Positions 1 to 9,738 of a DNA stretch of 64,000 nt are shown piece after piece. The DNA is from Vibrio galatheae (GTDB lineage: Bacteria > Pseudomonadota > Gammaproteobacteria > Enterobacterales > Vibrionaceae): the NCBI RefSeq assembly GCF_000967545.1, contig NZ_JXXV01000025.1, positions 164,289 to 228,288 on the forward strand, written 5' to 3'. The position numbers were made by a program, and so were the translations under genes. The notes under the pieces are model-generated. The model saw nothing but the letters and a program-made list of their open reading frames with translations, was not told the origin of the DNA and did no database searches. Numbering within the stretch: position 1 is the first letter of the stretch; every line of letters begins with the position of its first letter.

Positions 1-464
1 CGCGTTTGAGCAAAGCACTGCTAGCGGATTCAACGGCAACATCTGTGGGTGCGATGCTAGGTACTTCGAGCACAACCTCTTATGTTGAGTCTACTGCTGG
101 CGTTGCTGCGGGTGGCAGAACCGGTCTTACTGCTGTCGTGGTTGGTGTTTTATTCCTTTTAGCACTCTTTTTCTCACCACTAGCGGGTATGATTCCTGCG
201 TATGCAACCGCAGGTGCGTTATTCTACGTCGCTATCTTGATGATGTCTGGTTTGGTCAGTATCGATTGGCGTGATCTAACAGAAGCTGCACCTGTTGTCG
301 TGACATGTTTGCTGATGCCACTAACTTACTCTATCGCAGAAGGTATTGCGCTGGGCTTCATCTCTTATGCCGCAATTAAGTTACTCAGTGGTCGCGGCCG
401 TGAAGTTTCTGTGAGTGTATGGGTATTGTCAGCTGTGTTCATCATCAAGTATTTGGTGGCTTAA
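1..464 (+). CDS. NCS2/AzgA-type purine permease, C-terminal part
   Basis: Reading frame is open from the left edge of the window, so the gene begins upstream and only about the last 153 residues are present. The fragment keeps a conserved loop (GTSSTTSYVESTAGVAAGGR) typical of the AzgA branch of nucleobase:cation symporters, which take up hypoxanthine, guanine or adenine, followed by about four hydrophobic segments. It ends just before a strong hairpin terminator. The next gene is the purine salvage enzyme gpt, which fits a purine import role. The exact substrate (adenine versus guanine/hypoxanthine) cannot be told from this part. Confidence 0.85.
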   Translation, partial: RLSKALLADSTATSVGAMLGTSSTTSYVESTAGVAAGGRTGLTAVVVGVLFLLALFFSPLAGMIPAYATAGALFYVAILMMSGLVSIDWRDLTEAAPVVVTCLLMPLTYSIAEGIALGFISYAAIKLLSGRGREVSVSVWVLSAVFIIKYLVA

Positions 465-513
465 TACTCGCTTGTAATATTATTCGTTAAATTACAGCAA
501 CAGCATTATTTTT

Positions 514-547
514 CGCCATAGCAGGGTATCTGCTATGGCGATTATTT
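514..547 (+). terminator. Terminator of purine permease gene
   Basis: A perfect 11-bp inverted repeat (CGCCATAGCAG, loop GGTAT, CTGCTATGGCG) is followed by ATTATTTTTG. It lies 50 bases after the permease stop. Confidence 0.7.
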
Positions 548-595
548 TTGTAAAACAGAGAAATTCGCCATTGGTATTGTATAGCGCCTGCGTTA

Positions 596-611
596 AAATA
601 AACGTTTGCGT
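596..611 (+). promoter_or_regulatory. PurR-like operator upstream of gpt
   Basis: The 16-mer AAATAAACGTTTGCGT matches the PurR palindrome ACGCAAACGTTTGCGT at 13 of 16 positions, with a perfect right half. It lies about 90 bp before the gpt start and after the upstream terminator, a suitable place for a purine-responsive repressor. Seen by eye only; no scoring matrix was run. Confidence 0.5.
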
Positions 612-702
612 AGCTTTTCCCCCACATTGTCTTTTTGCAATCGTCCGTTAACGCGTGACGTGTTGAGGGGATGCAGATTTTAAAAACTATTAGGTTATTA
701 CA

Positions 703-1167
703 ATGAGTAAAAAATTCATTATCACTTGGGACCAAATGCACACACTTTGTCGTGAATTGGCAGAAAAACAAATGCCAGCTGAGCAATGGAAAGGTATCTG
801 GGCGGTAAGTCGTGGTGGTCTGGTTCCAGGCGCTATTTTGGCGCGTGAGCTTGGTATTCGTCATGTCGATACCATCTGTATCTCTAGCTACGACCACGAC
901 CACCAACGTGATATGACGGTTGTCAAAGCGCCTGAAGGTGACGGTGAAGGCTTCCTGATCGTTGAAGACCTAGTAGACAGTGGTGATACGGCACGTAAGT
1001 TACGTGAAATGTACCCGAAAGCGAAATTGATTGCGGTTTGTGCTAAGCCAGCAGGTGTTGAATTGCTTGATGATTATGTTGTCGATATTGCGCAAGATAC
1101 ATGGATTGAACAGCCTTGGGACATGTCAATTCAGTACGTTGAACCAATCAACCGCAAACAAAAGTAG
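703..1167 (+). CDS. gpt: Xanthine-guanine phosphoribosyltransferase
   Basis: 154 residues, the usual length of XGPRT. The enzyme joins guanine, xanthine or hypoxanthine to PRPP to make GMP, XMP or IMP at the inner face of the membrane. The PRPP-binding signature [10 protein letters not shown] is at residues 87-96, preceded by an acidic/hydrophobic strand as in type I phosphoribosyltransferases, and SRGG near residue 36 forms the other PRPP loop. It follows a purine permease and a PurR-like site, so import and salvage are adjacent but separated by a terminator. The downstream order gpt-frsA-crl matches E. coli. Confidence 0.97.
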   Translation: MSKKFIITWDQMHTLCRELAEKQMPAEQWKGIWAVSRGGLVPGAILARELGIRHVDTICISSYDHDHQRDMTVVKAPEGDGEGFLIVEDLVDSGDTARKLREMYPKAKLIAVCAKPAGVELLDDYVVDIAQDTWIEQPWDMSIQYVEPINRKQK

Positions 1168-1200
1168 TGAATTGAGCCATATCGATGCACATTCTTGATA

Positions 1201-1228
1201 AATGACCCTTTCTTGGGTCATTTTTTTT
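1201..1228 (+). terminator. Terminator of gpt
   Basis: Hairpin AATGACCC / GGGTCATT with a 6-base loop, running into eight T residues. Confidence 0.85.
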
Positions 1229-1267
1229 ATTACTATTGAGTAAATGTCATTATTTAGGTCGTAACCT

Positions 1268-2515
1268 ATGTCTGAGGAAGTCAGTAAGAACCTCTCCGAG
1301 TCACTGTTTACCAATCATAAGCAAGCCAAAGAGACATCGGCACTCACGCAATATATGCCCACTAGCCAAACGTTTTTGGAGCAAAAGCGCGAAGAAGATG
1401 GTTACAAGTGGTATCGCAACTTGCGCCGAATGCAGTGGTCGTGGCAAGGGCTAGACCCGATTGAAATTGAAGCTGTTTTAGCAAAGATTGCCGCGTCAAA
1501 GCACTCTCGTACTCATGATGACTGGTTAGATACCGTCATGGGGTATCACAGTGGAAACTGGACGTATGAGTGGATAAAGCTGGGTATGTTGCATCAACAG
1601 CGCTCTGCCAAACTGAAAGGTGAAGAGGCGGCTGATGAAATGTTTAATGCGTCGTTATGCTTCAGTATTGCCGGATACCCACATCTAAAGAACGACAACC
1701 TAGCGACTCAAGCTCAAGTGTTGGCGAGCAGTGCCTATACCGAAGCGAGCAATAAAACCAAATACATAATTAAGCGCATTGAGGTTCCTTACCAACGTAA
1801 ATCGATCGTCGCTCATTTGCATCTCACTAGTACTGAAAAACCTCAGCCGGTTGTTATGGTCAGTGCTGGGTTAGATAGCTTGCAAACGGACATGTGGAAT
1901 CTATTTAGAAACTACCTAGCAGAAAAGAATATCGCGATGTTAACCGTTGATATGCCTTCGATTGGTCACAATACTCATTGGAACCTTACTGAAGATACGT
2001 CGTGTCTTCATCAGGCGGTATTGAACGAGCTGCGTAGCATTCCATGGGTAGATCACCACAAAGTCGGTCTGATCGGTTTTCGCTTTGGTGGCAACGCGAT
2101 GGTGCGTTTATCCTTTATGGAACAAGATAAGATCAAAGCTTGTGTGTCTCTGGGTGCTCCTATTCATGATGTTCTCTCTTCACCTGCTAAATTGAAAAAA
2201 ATGCCGCAAATGTACCTTGATGTTTTGGCGTCAAGAATTGGTAAAAATACGGTCGATATTAGTAGCTTATCTGGTCAACTTATGGCGTGGTCACTCAAGG
2301 TTCAGGGGATCTTAGGCAGCCGCAAGACTCGTGTGCCGATACTGGCGATGAGTTTAGAAAACGATCCCATTTCTCCGCATAGCGATAACCAGCTAGTGGC
2401 GCTGTTCAGCGACTACGGTAAAGCGAAGAGAATTAGTTCCAAGACGATTACACAAGGATATGAGCAATCCCTCGATTTAGCGATCAAGTGGTTGGAGGAG
2501 GAGCTAATTAGATGA
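1268..2515 (+). CDS. frsA: FrsA, alpha/beta-hydrolase-fold protein
   Basis: 415 residues, full length for the FrsA family: a helical N-terminal region (about 1-190) followed by an alpha/beta-hydrolase fold. FrsA binds the unphosphorylated glucose PTS protein EIIA-Glc and shifts cells between respiration and fermentation. In Vibrio vulnificus a cofactor-independent pyruvate decarboxylase activity was claimed and later disputed. At the nucleophile elbow the sequence is GFRFGG (270-275), so the usual serine is arginine (R272); classical esterase chemistry is therefore unlikely. It sits between gpt and crl as in E. coli, with its own start 40 bp after the gpt terminator. Confidence 0.93.
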   Translation: MSEEVSKNLSESLFTNHKQAKETSALTQYMPTSQTFLEQKREEDGYKWYRNLRRMQWSWQGLDPIEIEAVLAKIAASKHSRTHDDWLDTVMGYHSGNWTYEWIKLGMLHQQRSAKLKGEEAADEMFNASLCFSIAGYPHLKNDNLATQAQVLASSAYTEASNKTKYIIKRIEVPYQRKSIVAHLHLTSTEKPQPVVMVSAGLDSLQTDMWNLFRNYLAEKNIAMLTVDMPSIGHNTHWNLTEDTSCLHQAVLNELRSIPWVDHHKVGLIGFRFGGNAMVRLSFMEQDKIKACVSLGAPIHDVLSSPAKLKKMPQMYLDVLASRIGKNTVDISSLSGQLMAWSLKVQGILGSRKTRVPILAMSLENDPISPHSDNQLVALFSDYGKAKRISSKTITQGYEQSLDLAIKWLEEELIR

Positions 2516-2618
2516 CATTTCGACTAATTTAGACAACACTTAACTATACGGGTTACCCAGACTTCTTAGTCCTGAGTGGCGCGTTACAATAATAAGTTAA
2601 TGAATATGGAGATTCATT

Positions 2619-3008
2619 ATGTCTGAACAGACGAAAGGTCCGACCCATTACCGTTTACTGTCGACGCTTAGAGCCATTGGTCCTTATTTGCGCGAAGTGC
2701 AATGTAAGGAAGATGCGTATTTATTTGATTGTTTGTCAGTATGCGTCAATGACAAAAAATCCCCTGAGCAACGCGAATTTTGGGGCTGGTGGTTAGAACT
2801 AGAACGAAATGGTGAAGTGTTTGAGGCTCGCTATCGTTCAGGTCTTTATGACGCCAGCGGGGAGTGGCAAGAAAAAGCGCTACCAAAAAAATCTATCCAA
2901 GATGTCACTCGAACTCAAGAAGCTTTCCATCAGAAACTGGTCAAAACACTACAGAGTGAATTTGAAATTTCAGTAGAGATGCATGAAGAATCTGTCGAAT
3001 TCGTCTAA
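2619..3008 (+). CDS. crl: Crl, sigma-S activator
   Basis: 129 residues, a typical Crl length. Crl binds RpoS and helps it assemble with core RNA polymerase, favouring stationary-phase transcription. The conserved core is visible: YLREVQC near residue 24, the FDCLSVCVN strand, the FWGWWLELER segment (about 55-64) and FEARYRSGLYD. It has a shine-dalgarno-like ATGGAG 9 bases before the ATG and is followed by its own terminator, so it appears monocistronic between frsA and proBA. Confidence 0.94.
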   Translation: MSEQTKGPTHYRLLSTLRAIGPYLREVQCKEDAYLFDCLSVCVNDKKSPEQREFWGWWLELERNGEVFEARYRSGLYDASGEWQEKALPKKSIQDVTRTQEAFHQKLVKTLQSEFEISVEMHEESVEFV

Positions 3009-3037
3009 TTTCTTTTACTTATCATTTTTCTGATACA

Positions 3038-3061
3038 AAAAGGCGCTATATAGCGCCTTTT
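3038..3061. terminator. Terminator after crl
   Basis: Perfect palindrome AAAAGGCGCTAT / ATAGCGCCTTTT, ending in a short T run. It is symmetric, so it could act on both strands. Confidence 0.75.
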
Positions 3062-3173
3062 CTGCTTGTTAAATTATCAGTAGATTGCTAAAACATCAGG
3101 TCCAATCAATCATTTTCGCCCCAAATGGCGAGTGTTGATTGTGTCGAATTTTATTTTTCATAGTAGAAAGGCA

Positions 3174-4307
3174 ATGACTAAACAAAGCGGAAATGCATCT
3201 CAGTCGAAAACTGTGGTGGTTAAACTAGGTACGAGTGTTTTAACAGGTGGAACATTGGCGTTGGATCGCGCTCACATGGTTGAGTTAGTGCGTCAATGTG
3301 CTGAGCTTAAAAAACAAGGCCACTCAGTGGTCATGGTTTCGTCAGGCGCGATTGCGGCAGGGCGCGAACACCTAGGTTACCCCGCACTGCCCAATTCTAT
3401 GGCAAGTAAACAACTCCTCGCTGCGGTAGGACAAAGTCAATTGATTCAAACTTGGGAATCTTTGTTTGCTATCTATGGACTAAAAATCGGCCAGATGCTG
3501 TTGACGCGTGCTGATCTAGAAGATCGTGAGCGATTTTTAAATGCGCGCGACACCATTAATGCTTTGGTCGAGCACGATATTATTCCGGTCGTTAATGAAA
3601 ACGACGCCGTTGCAACTAGTGAAATCAAAGTGGGTGATAACGACAACCTTTCTGCTCTGGTGGGGATTTTGTGCGGTGCAGATAAACTCTTATTGCTCAC
3701 AGATCAAAAAGGGTTGTTTACCGCAGATCCGCGTAAAGACCCAAACGCTGAATTGATCAAAGAAGTCAAAACCATCGACGATACTTTGCGTAAGATTGCC
3801 GGTGGAAGTGGCACCACACTAGGCACTGGTGGTATGGCGACTAAGCTGCAAGCGGCCGACATTGCTCGCCGTGCGGGAATCGAAGTCATTATTGCTGCGG
3901 GAAGCGCGCCAAACGTCGTATTTGATTCACTGGGCGATCAGCCACAAGGCACGCGATTCTTGCCATGTGAAGAGGCATTAGAAAACCGTAAGCGTTGGAT
4001 TTTGGCAGGCCCAGCGGCGTCTGGCGACATCGTGATTGATGATGGCGCGGTTAACGCTGTGATTGGCAAAGGCAGTAGCTTGCTCGCCAAAGGTTTAACC
4101 AAAGTCAGCGGTCATTTTGCCCGTGGAGATGTGGTTCGTGTCACCGATAGCAAAGGCACTTTAATTGCGCGTGGGATTGCCAGCTACTCGAGCCAAGATA
4201 TGGCGAAAATCGTCGGCAAACACAGTAAAGACATTATTGGGATTTTAGGTTATGACTACGGTAATGAAGTGCTTCACCGTGATGATATGGTCGTAATCCA
4301 AGAGTAA
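3174..4307 (+). CDS. proB: Glutamate 5-kinase
   Basis: Catalyses the first step of proline synthesis, phosphorylating glutamate to gamma-glutamyl phosphate; normally feedback-inhibited by proline. 377 residues from the ATG at 3174, chosen over an upstream in-frame start at 3132 because GAAAGG sits just before it and [13 protein letters not shown] then falls near the N-terminus. The amino-acid kinase domain covers about 12-265 ([24 protein letters not shown] motifs) and a C-terminal PUA domain about 285-365. proA begins 11 bp downstream, forming a proBA operon. Confidence 0.97.
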   Translation: MTKQSGNASQSKTVVVKLGTSVLTGGTLALDRAHMVELVRQCAELKKQGHSVVMVSSGAIAAGREHLGYPALPNSMASKQLLAAVGQSQLIQTWESLFAIYGLKIGQMLLTRADLEDRERFLNARDTINALVEHDIIPVVNENDAVATSEIKVGDNDNLSALVGILCGADKLLLLTDQKGLFTADPRKDPNAELIKEVKTIDDTLRKIAGGSGTTLGTGGMATKLQAADIARRAGIEVIIAAGSAPNVVFDSLGDQPQGTRFLPCEEALENRKRWILAGPAASGDIVIDDGAVNAVIGKGSSLLAKGLTKVSGHFARGDVVRVTDSKGTLIARGIASYSSQDMAKIVGKHSKDIIGILGYDYGNEVLHRDDMVVIQE

Positions 4308-4318
4308 GGAAAGAGAAC

Positions 4319-5569
4319 GTGGAATTGATTTCAATGGGTATGGCTGCCAAAGAGGCGGCTTTCCAATTAGCAACAGCGTCAACGGCGCAAAAAAACCAAG
4401 CTCTGGCGATTATTGCTGATGAATTAGAAGCGAATGCGGAAACTATTCTAGCCGCGAACGCCAAAGATATCGCTAAAGGGCGCGAAGCGGGTCTGACTGA
4501 AGCACTGCTTGACCGATTGCTGCTTAACCAAGAGCGCTTAGCTGGTATCGCGAATGATGTGCGTAATGTGATTACTCTTAACGATCCTGTCGGGAGTGAA
4601 CTCGACGGTAAAGTGTTAGAAAATGGCATGTCGTTATCTCGTCGCCGTGTGCCACTTGGTGTGGTTGGTGTGATATACGAAGCACGTCCTAACGTCACCA
4701 TCGACATCGCGGCGCTGTGTCTTAAAACCGGTAACGCGAGTATCTTGCGTGGCGGTAAAGAGACCTTCTTCTCCAACATGGAGCTGGTTAAGGTGATTCA
4801 GTCCGCATTGGCCAAAGCAAAACTTCCTGCCGCATCGGTACAATACATCGAAAAACCAGATCGCGAGCTTGTATCTCAACTACTTAAACTGGATGACTAT
4901 GTGGATATGATCATCCCGCGTGGTGGGGCAGGCTTGCACAAAATGTGTAAAGAAAACAGCACTATTCCGGTCATCATTGGTGGCTTTGGTATCAGCCACA
5001 TTTTTGTTGATGAGAGTGCCGATCTTGCTAAGTCTTTGGCCGTGGTTGAAAACGCTAAAGTTCAGCGTCCATCGGCCTGTAACTCATTAGATACTTTACT
5101 GGTTCACGAAACAGTAGCGCCTGAGTTTTTACCTATGCTAGCGGAACGTTTAACGGATAAGGTTACTCTGGTTGCAGAACCAAAAGCGAAAGCACTGCTG
5201 AGTAATGCAAAAGAATTGCGCGATGCGGGCGAAGGTGACTTTGATACCGAGTGGTTGAGTTTTACCTTAGGCGTAAAAGTTGTTGCCGATGTGGCAGAGG
5301 CGATTGAGCATATGCGCGTGCATAATGCGAGTCACTCCGATGCGATCATGACCAACAGCTTAGAAAATTCAGAACGATTTATTAACTCAGTCGGTTCTGC
5401 CGCTGTGTATGTTAATGCTTCGACGCGCTTTACCGATGGCGCTCAGTTTGGACTCGGTGCCGAAGTCGCGGTTTCTACGCAAAAGCTGCATGCGCGTGGG
5501 CCGATGGGTTTGGAAGAGTTAACCAGCTATAAATGGGTCGGCAAAGCCAACTACTTGTCGCGTAGTTAA
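4319..5569 (+). CDS. proA: Gamma-glutamyl phosphate reductase
   Basis: Second enzyme of proline synthesis: NADPH-dependent reduction of gamma-glutamyl phosphate to glutamate semialdehyde. 416 residues of the aldehyde dehydrogenase fold. The catalytic cysteine is in [10 protein letters not shown] (C254). The start is a GTG at 4319 with AAGGAAAGAG directly upstream; the first in-frame ATG codons lie at residues 6 and 8 and would remove conserved N-terminal sequence. It is coupled to proB with an 11-bp gap, letting the unstable intermediate be handed on. A strong terminator follows. Confidence 0.97.
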   Translation: MELISMGMAAKEAAFQLATASTAQKNQALAIIADELEANAETILAANAKDIAKGREAGLTEALLDRLLLNQERLAGIANDVRNVITLNDPVGSELDGKVLENGMSLSRRRVPLGVVGVIYEARPNVTIDIAALCLKTGNASILRGGKETFFSNMELVKVIQSALAKAKLPAASVQYIEKPDRELVSQLLKLDDYVDMIIPRGGAGLHKMCKENSTIPVIIGGFGISHIFVDESADLAKSLAVVENAKVQRPSACNSLDTLLVHETVAPEFLPMLAERLTDKVTLVAEPKAKALLSNAKELRDAGEGDFDTEWLSFTLGVKVVADVAEAIEHMRVHNASHSDAIMTNSLENSERFINSVGSAAVYVNASTRFTDGAQFGLGAEVAVSTQKLHARGPMGLEELTSYKWVGKANYLSRS

Positions 5570-5592
5570 CAAATCTAGCTAAACATTGATTG

Positions 5593-5616
5593 AAAAGGGG
5601 CTAACAAGCCCCTTTT
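5593..5616. terminator. Terminator of proBA
   Basis: 10-bp perfect stem AAAAGGGGCT / AGCCCCTTTT with loop AACA, followed by GCTTTTG. Symmetric A and T runs. Confidence 0.8.
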
Positions 5617-5672
5617 GCTTTTGCGCGCTTTGTTTAATCCGGTAAACTGTCATTCACTAATATGGAGGTGAT

Positions 5673-6122
5673 ATGCATTGTCCTTTTTGTTCTGAGAATG
5701 ACACCAAAGTGATCGATTCTCGTTTGGTTGCTGATGGTCATCAGGTTCGTCGCCGTCGTCAATGTTTGGCGTGTAGTGAGCGCTTCACAACCTTTGAAAC
5801 CGCTGAGCTGGTGATGCCGAGGGTGATTAAATCTAACGGCAACCGTGAACCGTTTAATGAAGACAAGATGGTTGGTGGTCTGCAACGCGCTTTGGAGAAA
5901 AGACCAGTCAGTGCCGATGCTGTCGATGTTGCGATCAGTTTGATCAAGTCGCAACTGCGCGCGACAGGTGAACGAGAAGTGCCGAGTGAAATGATCGGTA
6001 ACCTAGTTATGGATCAGCTCAAAGAATTGGATAAGGTTGCCTACATTCGTTTTGCTTCTGTGTATCGAAGCTTTGAAGATATCCGAGAATTTGGCGAAGA
6101 GATCGCTCGCTTAGAGGATTAA
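5673..6122 (+). CDS. nrdR: NrdR, ribonucleotide reductase repressor
   Basis: 149 residues, the standard NrdR length. An N-terminal zinc ribbon (CPFC at residues 3-6, CLAC at 31-34, with the arginine-rich HQVRRRRQC stretch) binds NrdR boxes at nrd promoters. The rest is an ATP-cone (about 49-139) that senses ATP/dATP. GGAGGT lies a few bases before the ATG. It leads a cluster running through riboflavin synthesis, nusB, thiL and pgpA, an arrangement common in gamma-proteobacteria; ribD starts 12 bp after its stop. Confidence 0.97.
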   Translation: MHCPFCSENDTKVIDSRLVADGHQVRRRRQCLACSERFTTFETAELVMPRVIKSNGNREPFNEDKMVGGLQRALEKRPVSADAVDVAISLIKSQLRATGEREVPSEMIGNLVMDQLKELDKVAYIRFASVYRSFEDIREFGEEIARLED

Positions 6123-6134
6123 AAACGAATTGCA

Positions 6135-7241
6135 ATGACCACTTTTACCCCCCAGGATTTTCAGATGATGTCGCGTGCCATTGAATTGGCAAAAGGCGGC
6201 ATCTTTACCACTGCACCTAACCCGAATGTTGGCTGTGTCATCGTCAATAACGGTGAGATTGTCGGTGAAGGTTTTCACTTTCGAGCGGGTGAGCCGCATG
6301 CGGAAGTTCATGCGCTACGAATGGCTGGTGAAAAAACGCTTGGCGCCACGGCTTATGTCACGCTAGAACCTTGCTCCCACTATGGACGTACACCACCTTG
6401 TGCTGAAGGGCTCATCAAAGCCAAAGTCGCAAAAGTGATCTGTGCAATGCAAGACCCCAATCCACAAGTGTCTGGGCGCGGTATTCAAATGCTACGCGAC
6501 GCAGGGATTGAGGTTGAGGTAGGGTTACTTGAGCAAGATGCGCTTGCGCTAAATCCGGCGTTCATTAAAAAAATGAAAACCGGGATGCCGTTTGTACAAT
6601 TGAAACTGGCGGCCAGCCTTGATGGCCAAACTGCATTAGCCAATGGTGAAAGTCAGTGGATTACCTCACCCGAGGCTCGTCGAGATGTGCAAAGGTTTCG
6701 TGCTAAGAGTGGTGCAATCCTCTCGACGAGTAAAACGGTAATAGACGACAATGCGTCACTCAATGTGCGCTGGGACGAGTTGCCAGACAGCGTGCAGTGT
6801 CTTTACCCGCAAAAGGATTTACGCCAACCTACCCGAGTAATTTTGGATCGCCAGCAGCAACTGACCCCAGAGCTAAAACTATTTTCCACTCAAGGGCAGC
6901 GGCTGATTGTTTCTCCGAGCGGAGATATCTCACCTAGCTTGAATAGTTCGCAGCAAATTGATTTAGCCTCAATGTTAAAAGTGCTGGCTGAACAGCATAA
7001 TATCAATCATGTCTGGGTTGAGGCGGGGGCGACCTTGGCGAGCAGCCTGATCAAACAAAACTTGGTCGATGAGCTGGTCGTCTATCTAGCGCCTAAAATT
7101 ATGGGCAGTGATGGGCGTGGTTTGCTTGGCGCTTTAGGCCTAGAATCCATGGCACAGGTTATCGAACTCGATATTAAAGATGTAAGACAAGTGGGCAAAG
7201 ATCTTCGTATCATTGCCACTTTAAACCAAAAAGAATCGTAA
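6135..7241 (+). CDS. ribD: Bifunctional riboflavin deaminase/reductase RibD
   Basis: Carries out the second and third steps of riboflavin synthesis: deamination of the pyrimidine made from GTP, then NADPH reduction of the ribosyl side chain. 368 residues. The N-terminal zinc deaminase has HAE (55-57) and PC-x8-C cysteines C80 and C89; the C-terminal reductase covers about 150-365 and includes the SLDGQTA segment. ribE follows after 2 bp, so translation is probably coupled. Confidence 0.97.
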   Translation: MTTFTPQDFQMMSRAIELAKGGIFTTAPNPNVGCVIVNNGEIVGEGFHFRAGEPHAEVHALRMAGEKTLGATAYVTLEPCSHYGRTPPCAEGLIKAKVAKVICAMQDPNPQVSGRGIQMLRDAGIEVEVGLLEQDALALNPAFIKKMKTGMPFVQLKLAASLDGQTALANGESQWITSPEARRDVQRFRAKSGAILSTSKTVIDDNASLNVRWDELPDSVQCLYPQKDLRQPTRVILDRQQQLTPELKLFSTQGQRLIVSPSGDISPSLNSSQQIDLASMLKVLAEQHNINHVWVEAGATLASSLIKQNLVDELVVYLAPKIMGSDGRGLLGALGLESMAQVIELDIKDVRQVGKDLRIIATLNQKES

Positions 7242-7243
7242 TC

Positions 7244-7894
7244 ATGTTTACAGGTATTGTAGAAGCAGTCGGAACCTTAACTGCGATAACGCCAAAAGGC
7301 GAAGACATCAGCGTGACTGTTGAGGTTGGCAAGTTGGATATGTCAGACGTAAAACTCGGTGACAGCATTGCCACCAATGGAGTTTGCCTGACTGTTGTTG
7401 ACTATAGCGCAACCAGCTACAGCGCTGACCTTTCATTGGAAACCTTGCAAAAAACCGGCTTTGCTGATTATCAGGCAGGTGACAAGGTCAATTTGGAAAA
7501 AGCGATGTTGCCGACAACCAGGCTTGGAGGTCACATTGTGTCTGGCCACGTCGATGGTGTGGGCGAAATCGTTGAACGCAATATGGTCGGTCGGGCGATT
7601 GAATTTTGGGTCGCGATGCCGAGTGAAATTAGCAAGTATGTTGCAGAAAAGGGCTCAATTACTGTCGATGGCATCAGCTTGACGGTCAATGATTTACGTA
7701 AGAACGCATTTAAGTTGACTATAGTCCCTCATACTAGTGAGGAAACGACCATTGCTGATTTCCATGTCGGACGTAAAGTGAATCTCGAAGTTGATGTGCT
7801 AGCGCGCTATATGGAGCGACTGTTAACCAGTCAACAGCAGCAACCTGAGTCTCGTATTACGATGGACTTTTTACAGCAAAACGGTTTTGCATAA
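7244..7894 (+). CDS. ribE: Riboflavin synthase, alpha subunit
   Basis: Last step: dismutation of two 6,7-dimethyl-8-ribityllumazine molecules to riboflavin. 216 residues in two similar lumazine-binding barrels (about 1-97 and 98-200). The N-terminal MFTGIVEAVG and the internal GHIVSGHVDGVG are hallmark motifs. It lies between ribD and ribBX with 2-bp and 55-bp gaps. Some databases call this gene ribC or ribE. Confidence 0.96.
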   Translation: MFTGIVEAVGTLTAITPKGEDISVTVEVGKLDMSDVKLGDSIATNGVCLTVVDYSATSYSADLSLETLQKTGFADYQAGDKVNLEKAMLPTTRLGGHIVSGHVDGVGEIVERNMVGRAIEFWVAMPSEISKYVAEKGSITVDGISLTVNDLRKNAFKLTIVPHTSEETTIADFHVGRKVNLEVDVLARYMERLLTSQQQQPESRITMDFLQQNGFA

Positions 7895-7949
7895 TAAAAG
7901 CAGTGCCGATACATTTATTCGCACAAGCTAGAACAATAGGAATACCAAG

Positions 7950-9059
7950 ATGCCAATTAGTACGCCACAAGAAATTATCGAAGATATCCGCTTAGGAAAA
8001 ATGGTCATTTTGATGGATGACGAAGATCGCGAAAATGAAGGCGATCTGATCATGGCGGCTGAGCATGTCACTCCTGAAGCGATTAATTTTATGGCGACGC
8101 ACGGTCGTGGTTTGATTTGTTTAACTATGACCAAAGAGCGTTGTGAGCGTCTGGGGTTACCCCCAATGGTGCAAGATAATAATGCTCAGTACACCACCAA
8201 TTTTACGGTATCCATTGAAGCCGCCGAAGGTGTGACTACGGGGATTTCGGCTGCTGACCGCGCTCGCACGGTTCAAGCTGCTGTCGCCAAAGATGCTAAA
8301 GCCGCGGATCTTGTTCAACCCGGGCATATTTTCCCACTCGCTGCGCAAGAAGGTGGTGTGTTGACGCGTGCTGGTCATACAGAGGCGGGCTGCGACTTAG
8401 CAAGACTGGCTGGATTAGAACCTTCTGGCGTGATTGTGGAAATCCTCAACGATGACGGCACCATGGCGCGCCGCCCTGATTTAGAAGTGTTTGCAGAAAA
8501 ACACGATATTAAACTGGGTACGATTGCCGACCTGATCGAATATCGTAATAACACTGAGACGACCATTGAACGTGTGGCTGAATGTAAGCTCCCGACGGAA
8601 TATGGTGAGTTTGATCTGGTTACCTACCGCGACACTATCGATAACCAGGTTCATTATGCGTTACGTAATGGCGACTTAACGGCTCAAACGCCACTCGTTC
8701 GTGTTCATTTGCAAGATACCTTTACTGACCTTTTACGTAGTGACAGAAATGCTGAACGTAGCTGGACATTAGACAAAGCGATGGCACGTATTGGTCAAGA
8801 AGGCGGTGTACTGGTGATTTTAGGCAATGAAGAGTCGACCGATCTGCTTATCCATCGCGTGAAAATGTTTGAAGCACAAGATAAAGGCCAAGCGCCAACA
8901 TTAGCTAAGAAACAGGGCACGTCACGCCGTGTTGGTGTTGGCTCGCAAATATTGCAAGACCTTGGTGTTCATGACATGCGTTTACTTTCTTCGACCAATA
9001 AGAAATATCATGCACTGGGTGGTTTTGGTCTTAACGTAGTGGAATACGTTTGCGAATAG
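7950..9059 (+). CDS. ribBX: RibBX: DHBP synthase fused to degenerate GTP cyclohydrolase II domain
   Basis: 369 residues. The N-terminal half (about 1-200) is 3,4-dihydroxy-2-butanone-4-phosphate synthase, with the acidic [10 protein letters not shown] (23-32) and HTEAGCDLA motifs. The C-terminal half aligns with GTP cyclohydrolase II, beginning [12 protein letters not shown], but positions that in active RibA hold three zinc cysteines read [20 protein letters not shown] with no cysteine, and downstream catalytic segments are also changed. This matches the proteobacterial RibBX variant, in which the X domain lacks cyclohydrolase activity. A true ribA must exist elsewhere. Often labelled ribBA by automated pipelines. 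Confidence 0.93.
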   Translation: MPISTPQEIIEDIRLGKMVILMDDEDRENEGDLIMAAEHVTPEAINFMATHGRGLICLTMTKERCERLGLPPMVQDNNAQYTTNFTVSIEAAEGVTTGISAADRARTVQAAVAKDAKAADLVQPGHIFPLAAQEGGVLTRAGHTEAGCDLARLAGLEPSGVIVEILNDDGTMARRPDLEVFAEKHDIKLGTIADLIEYRNNTETTIERVAECKLPTEYGEFDLVTYRDTIDNQVHYALRNGDLTAQTPLVRVHLQDTFTDLLRSDRNAERSWTLDKAMARIGQEGGVLVILGNEESTDLLIHRVKMFEAQDKGQAPTLAKKQGTSRRVGVGSQILQDLGVHDMRLLSSTNKKYHALGGFGLNVVEYVCE

Positions 9060-9267
9060 CCGCTTATCTATGGCGCTTCATTGCAGCAAAGTTTTAGCCG
9101 AGGCTCTAAATCGAGCGGCTTTATTCCCGGTCAATATAGCGCTAGAAATACGGATGCCGGAAATTTTTAGACAAATCCACTTGGGCTAATTTCTATTAGA
9201 TATTGCTCACAGAATTGTGCTAGAATCCGGCGATTCTCACTTGATGAACATAGTTAAAGGAAGGCTT

Positions 9268-9738
9268 ATGAAAGTGATCGAGGGTGGCTTCCCAGCGCCA
9301 AACGCAAAAATTGCTATCGTTATTTCTCGTTTCAACAGTTTTATTAACGAAAGTCTATTGTCTGGTGCAATCGATACTTTAAAACGCCATGGCCAAGTTA
9401 GCGAAGACAACATTACCGTTGTTCGCTGTCCTGGTGCCGTTGAACTGCCATTGGTTGCTCAGCGTGTTGCGAAAACAGGTAAATTTGATGCAATCGTATC
9501 TCTTGGCACTGTAATTCGTGGCGGCACGCCGCATTTCGACTATGTTTGTAGTGAATGTAACAAAGGTCTTGCGCAAGTTTCTCTGGAATACAGCCTTCCA
9601 GTGGCATTTGGCGTACTAACCGTTGATACAATTGACCAAGCAATTGAGCGCGCAGGAACCAAGGCTGGTAATAAAGGTGCAGAGGCTGCACTAAGCGCAC
9701 TTGAGATGATTAACGTTCTTTCAGAAATCGATTCCTAA
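9268..9738 (+). CDS. ribH: 6,7-dimethyl-8-ribityllumazine synthase
   Basis: Joins the RibD product with dihydroxybutanone phosphate from RibB to make the lumazine used by RibE; forms a large oligomeric shell. 156 residues from the ATG at 9268, preceded by AAAGGAAGG; a longer in-frame start at 9217 has no such site. [14 protein letters not shown] and the catalytic [10 protein letters not shown] motifs are present. A 208-bp gap from ribBX suggests a separate promoter. Its TAA overlaps the nusB ATG by one base. Confidence 0.96.
   Translation: MKVIEGGFPAPNAKIAIVISRFNSFINESLLSGAIDTLKRHGQVSEDNITVVRCPGAVELPLVAQRVAKTGKFDAIVSLGTVIRGGTPHFDYVCSECNKGLAQVSLEYSLPVAFGVLTVDTIDQAIERAGTKAGNKGAEAALSALEMINVLSEIDS

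Noticed and set aside
487..906. Open frame of 139 codons on the minus strand over the start of gpt
   Set aside because: It overlaps gpt on the opposite strand, has no family resemblance and covers the terminator and PurR-like site.
4234..4779. 181-codon minus-strand frame across proB-proA
   Set aside because: Lies wholly antisense to two conserved genes, with low-complexity Ser/Arg/Ala composition typical of shadow frames.
7895..7949. FMN riboswitch upstream of ribBX
   Set aside because: The gap is only 55 bp, far too short for the RFN element, and no matching structure is seen.
9181..9267. Promoter for ribH
   Set aside because: A TAGAAT near 9222 looked like a -10, but no acceptable -35 at 16-18 bp was found, so it is not listed.
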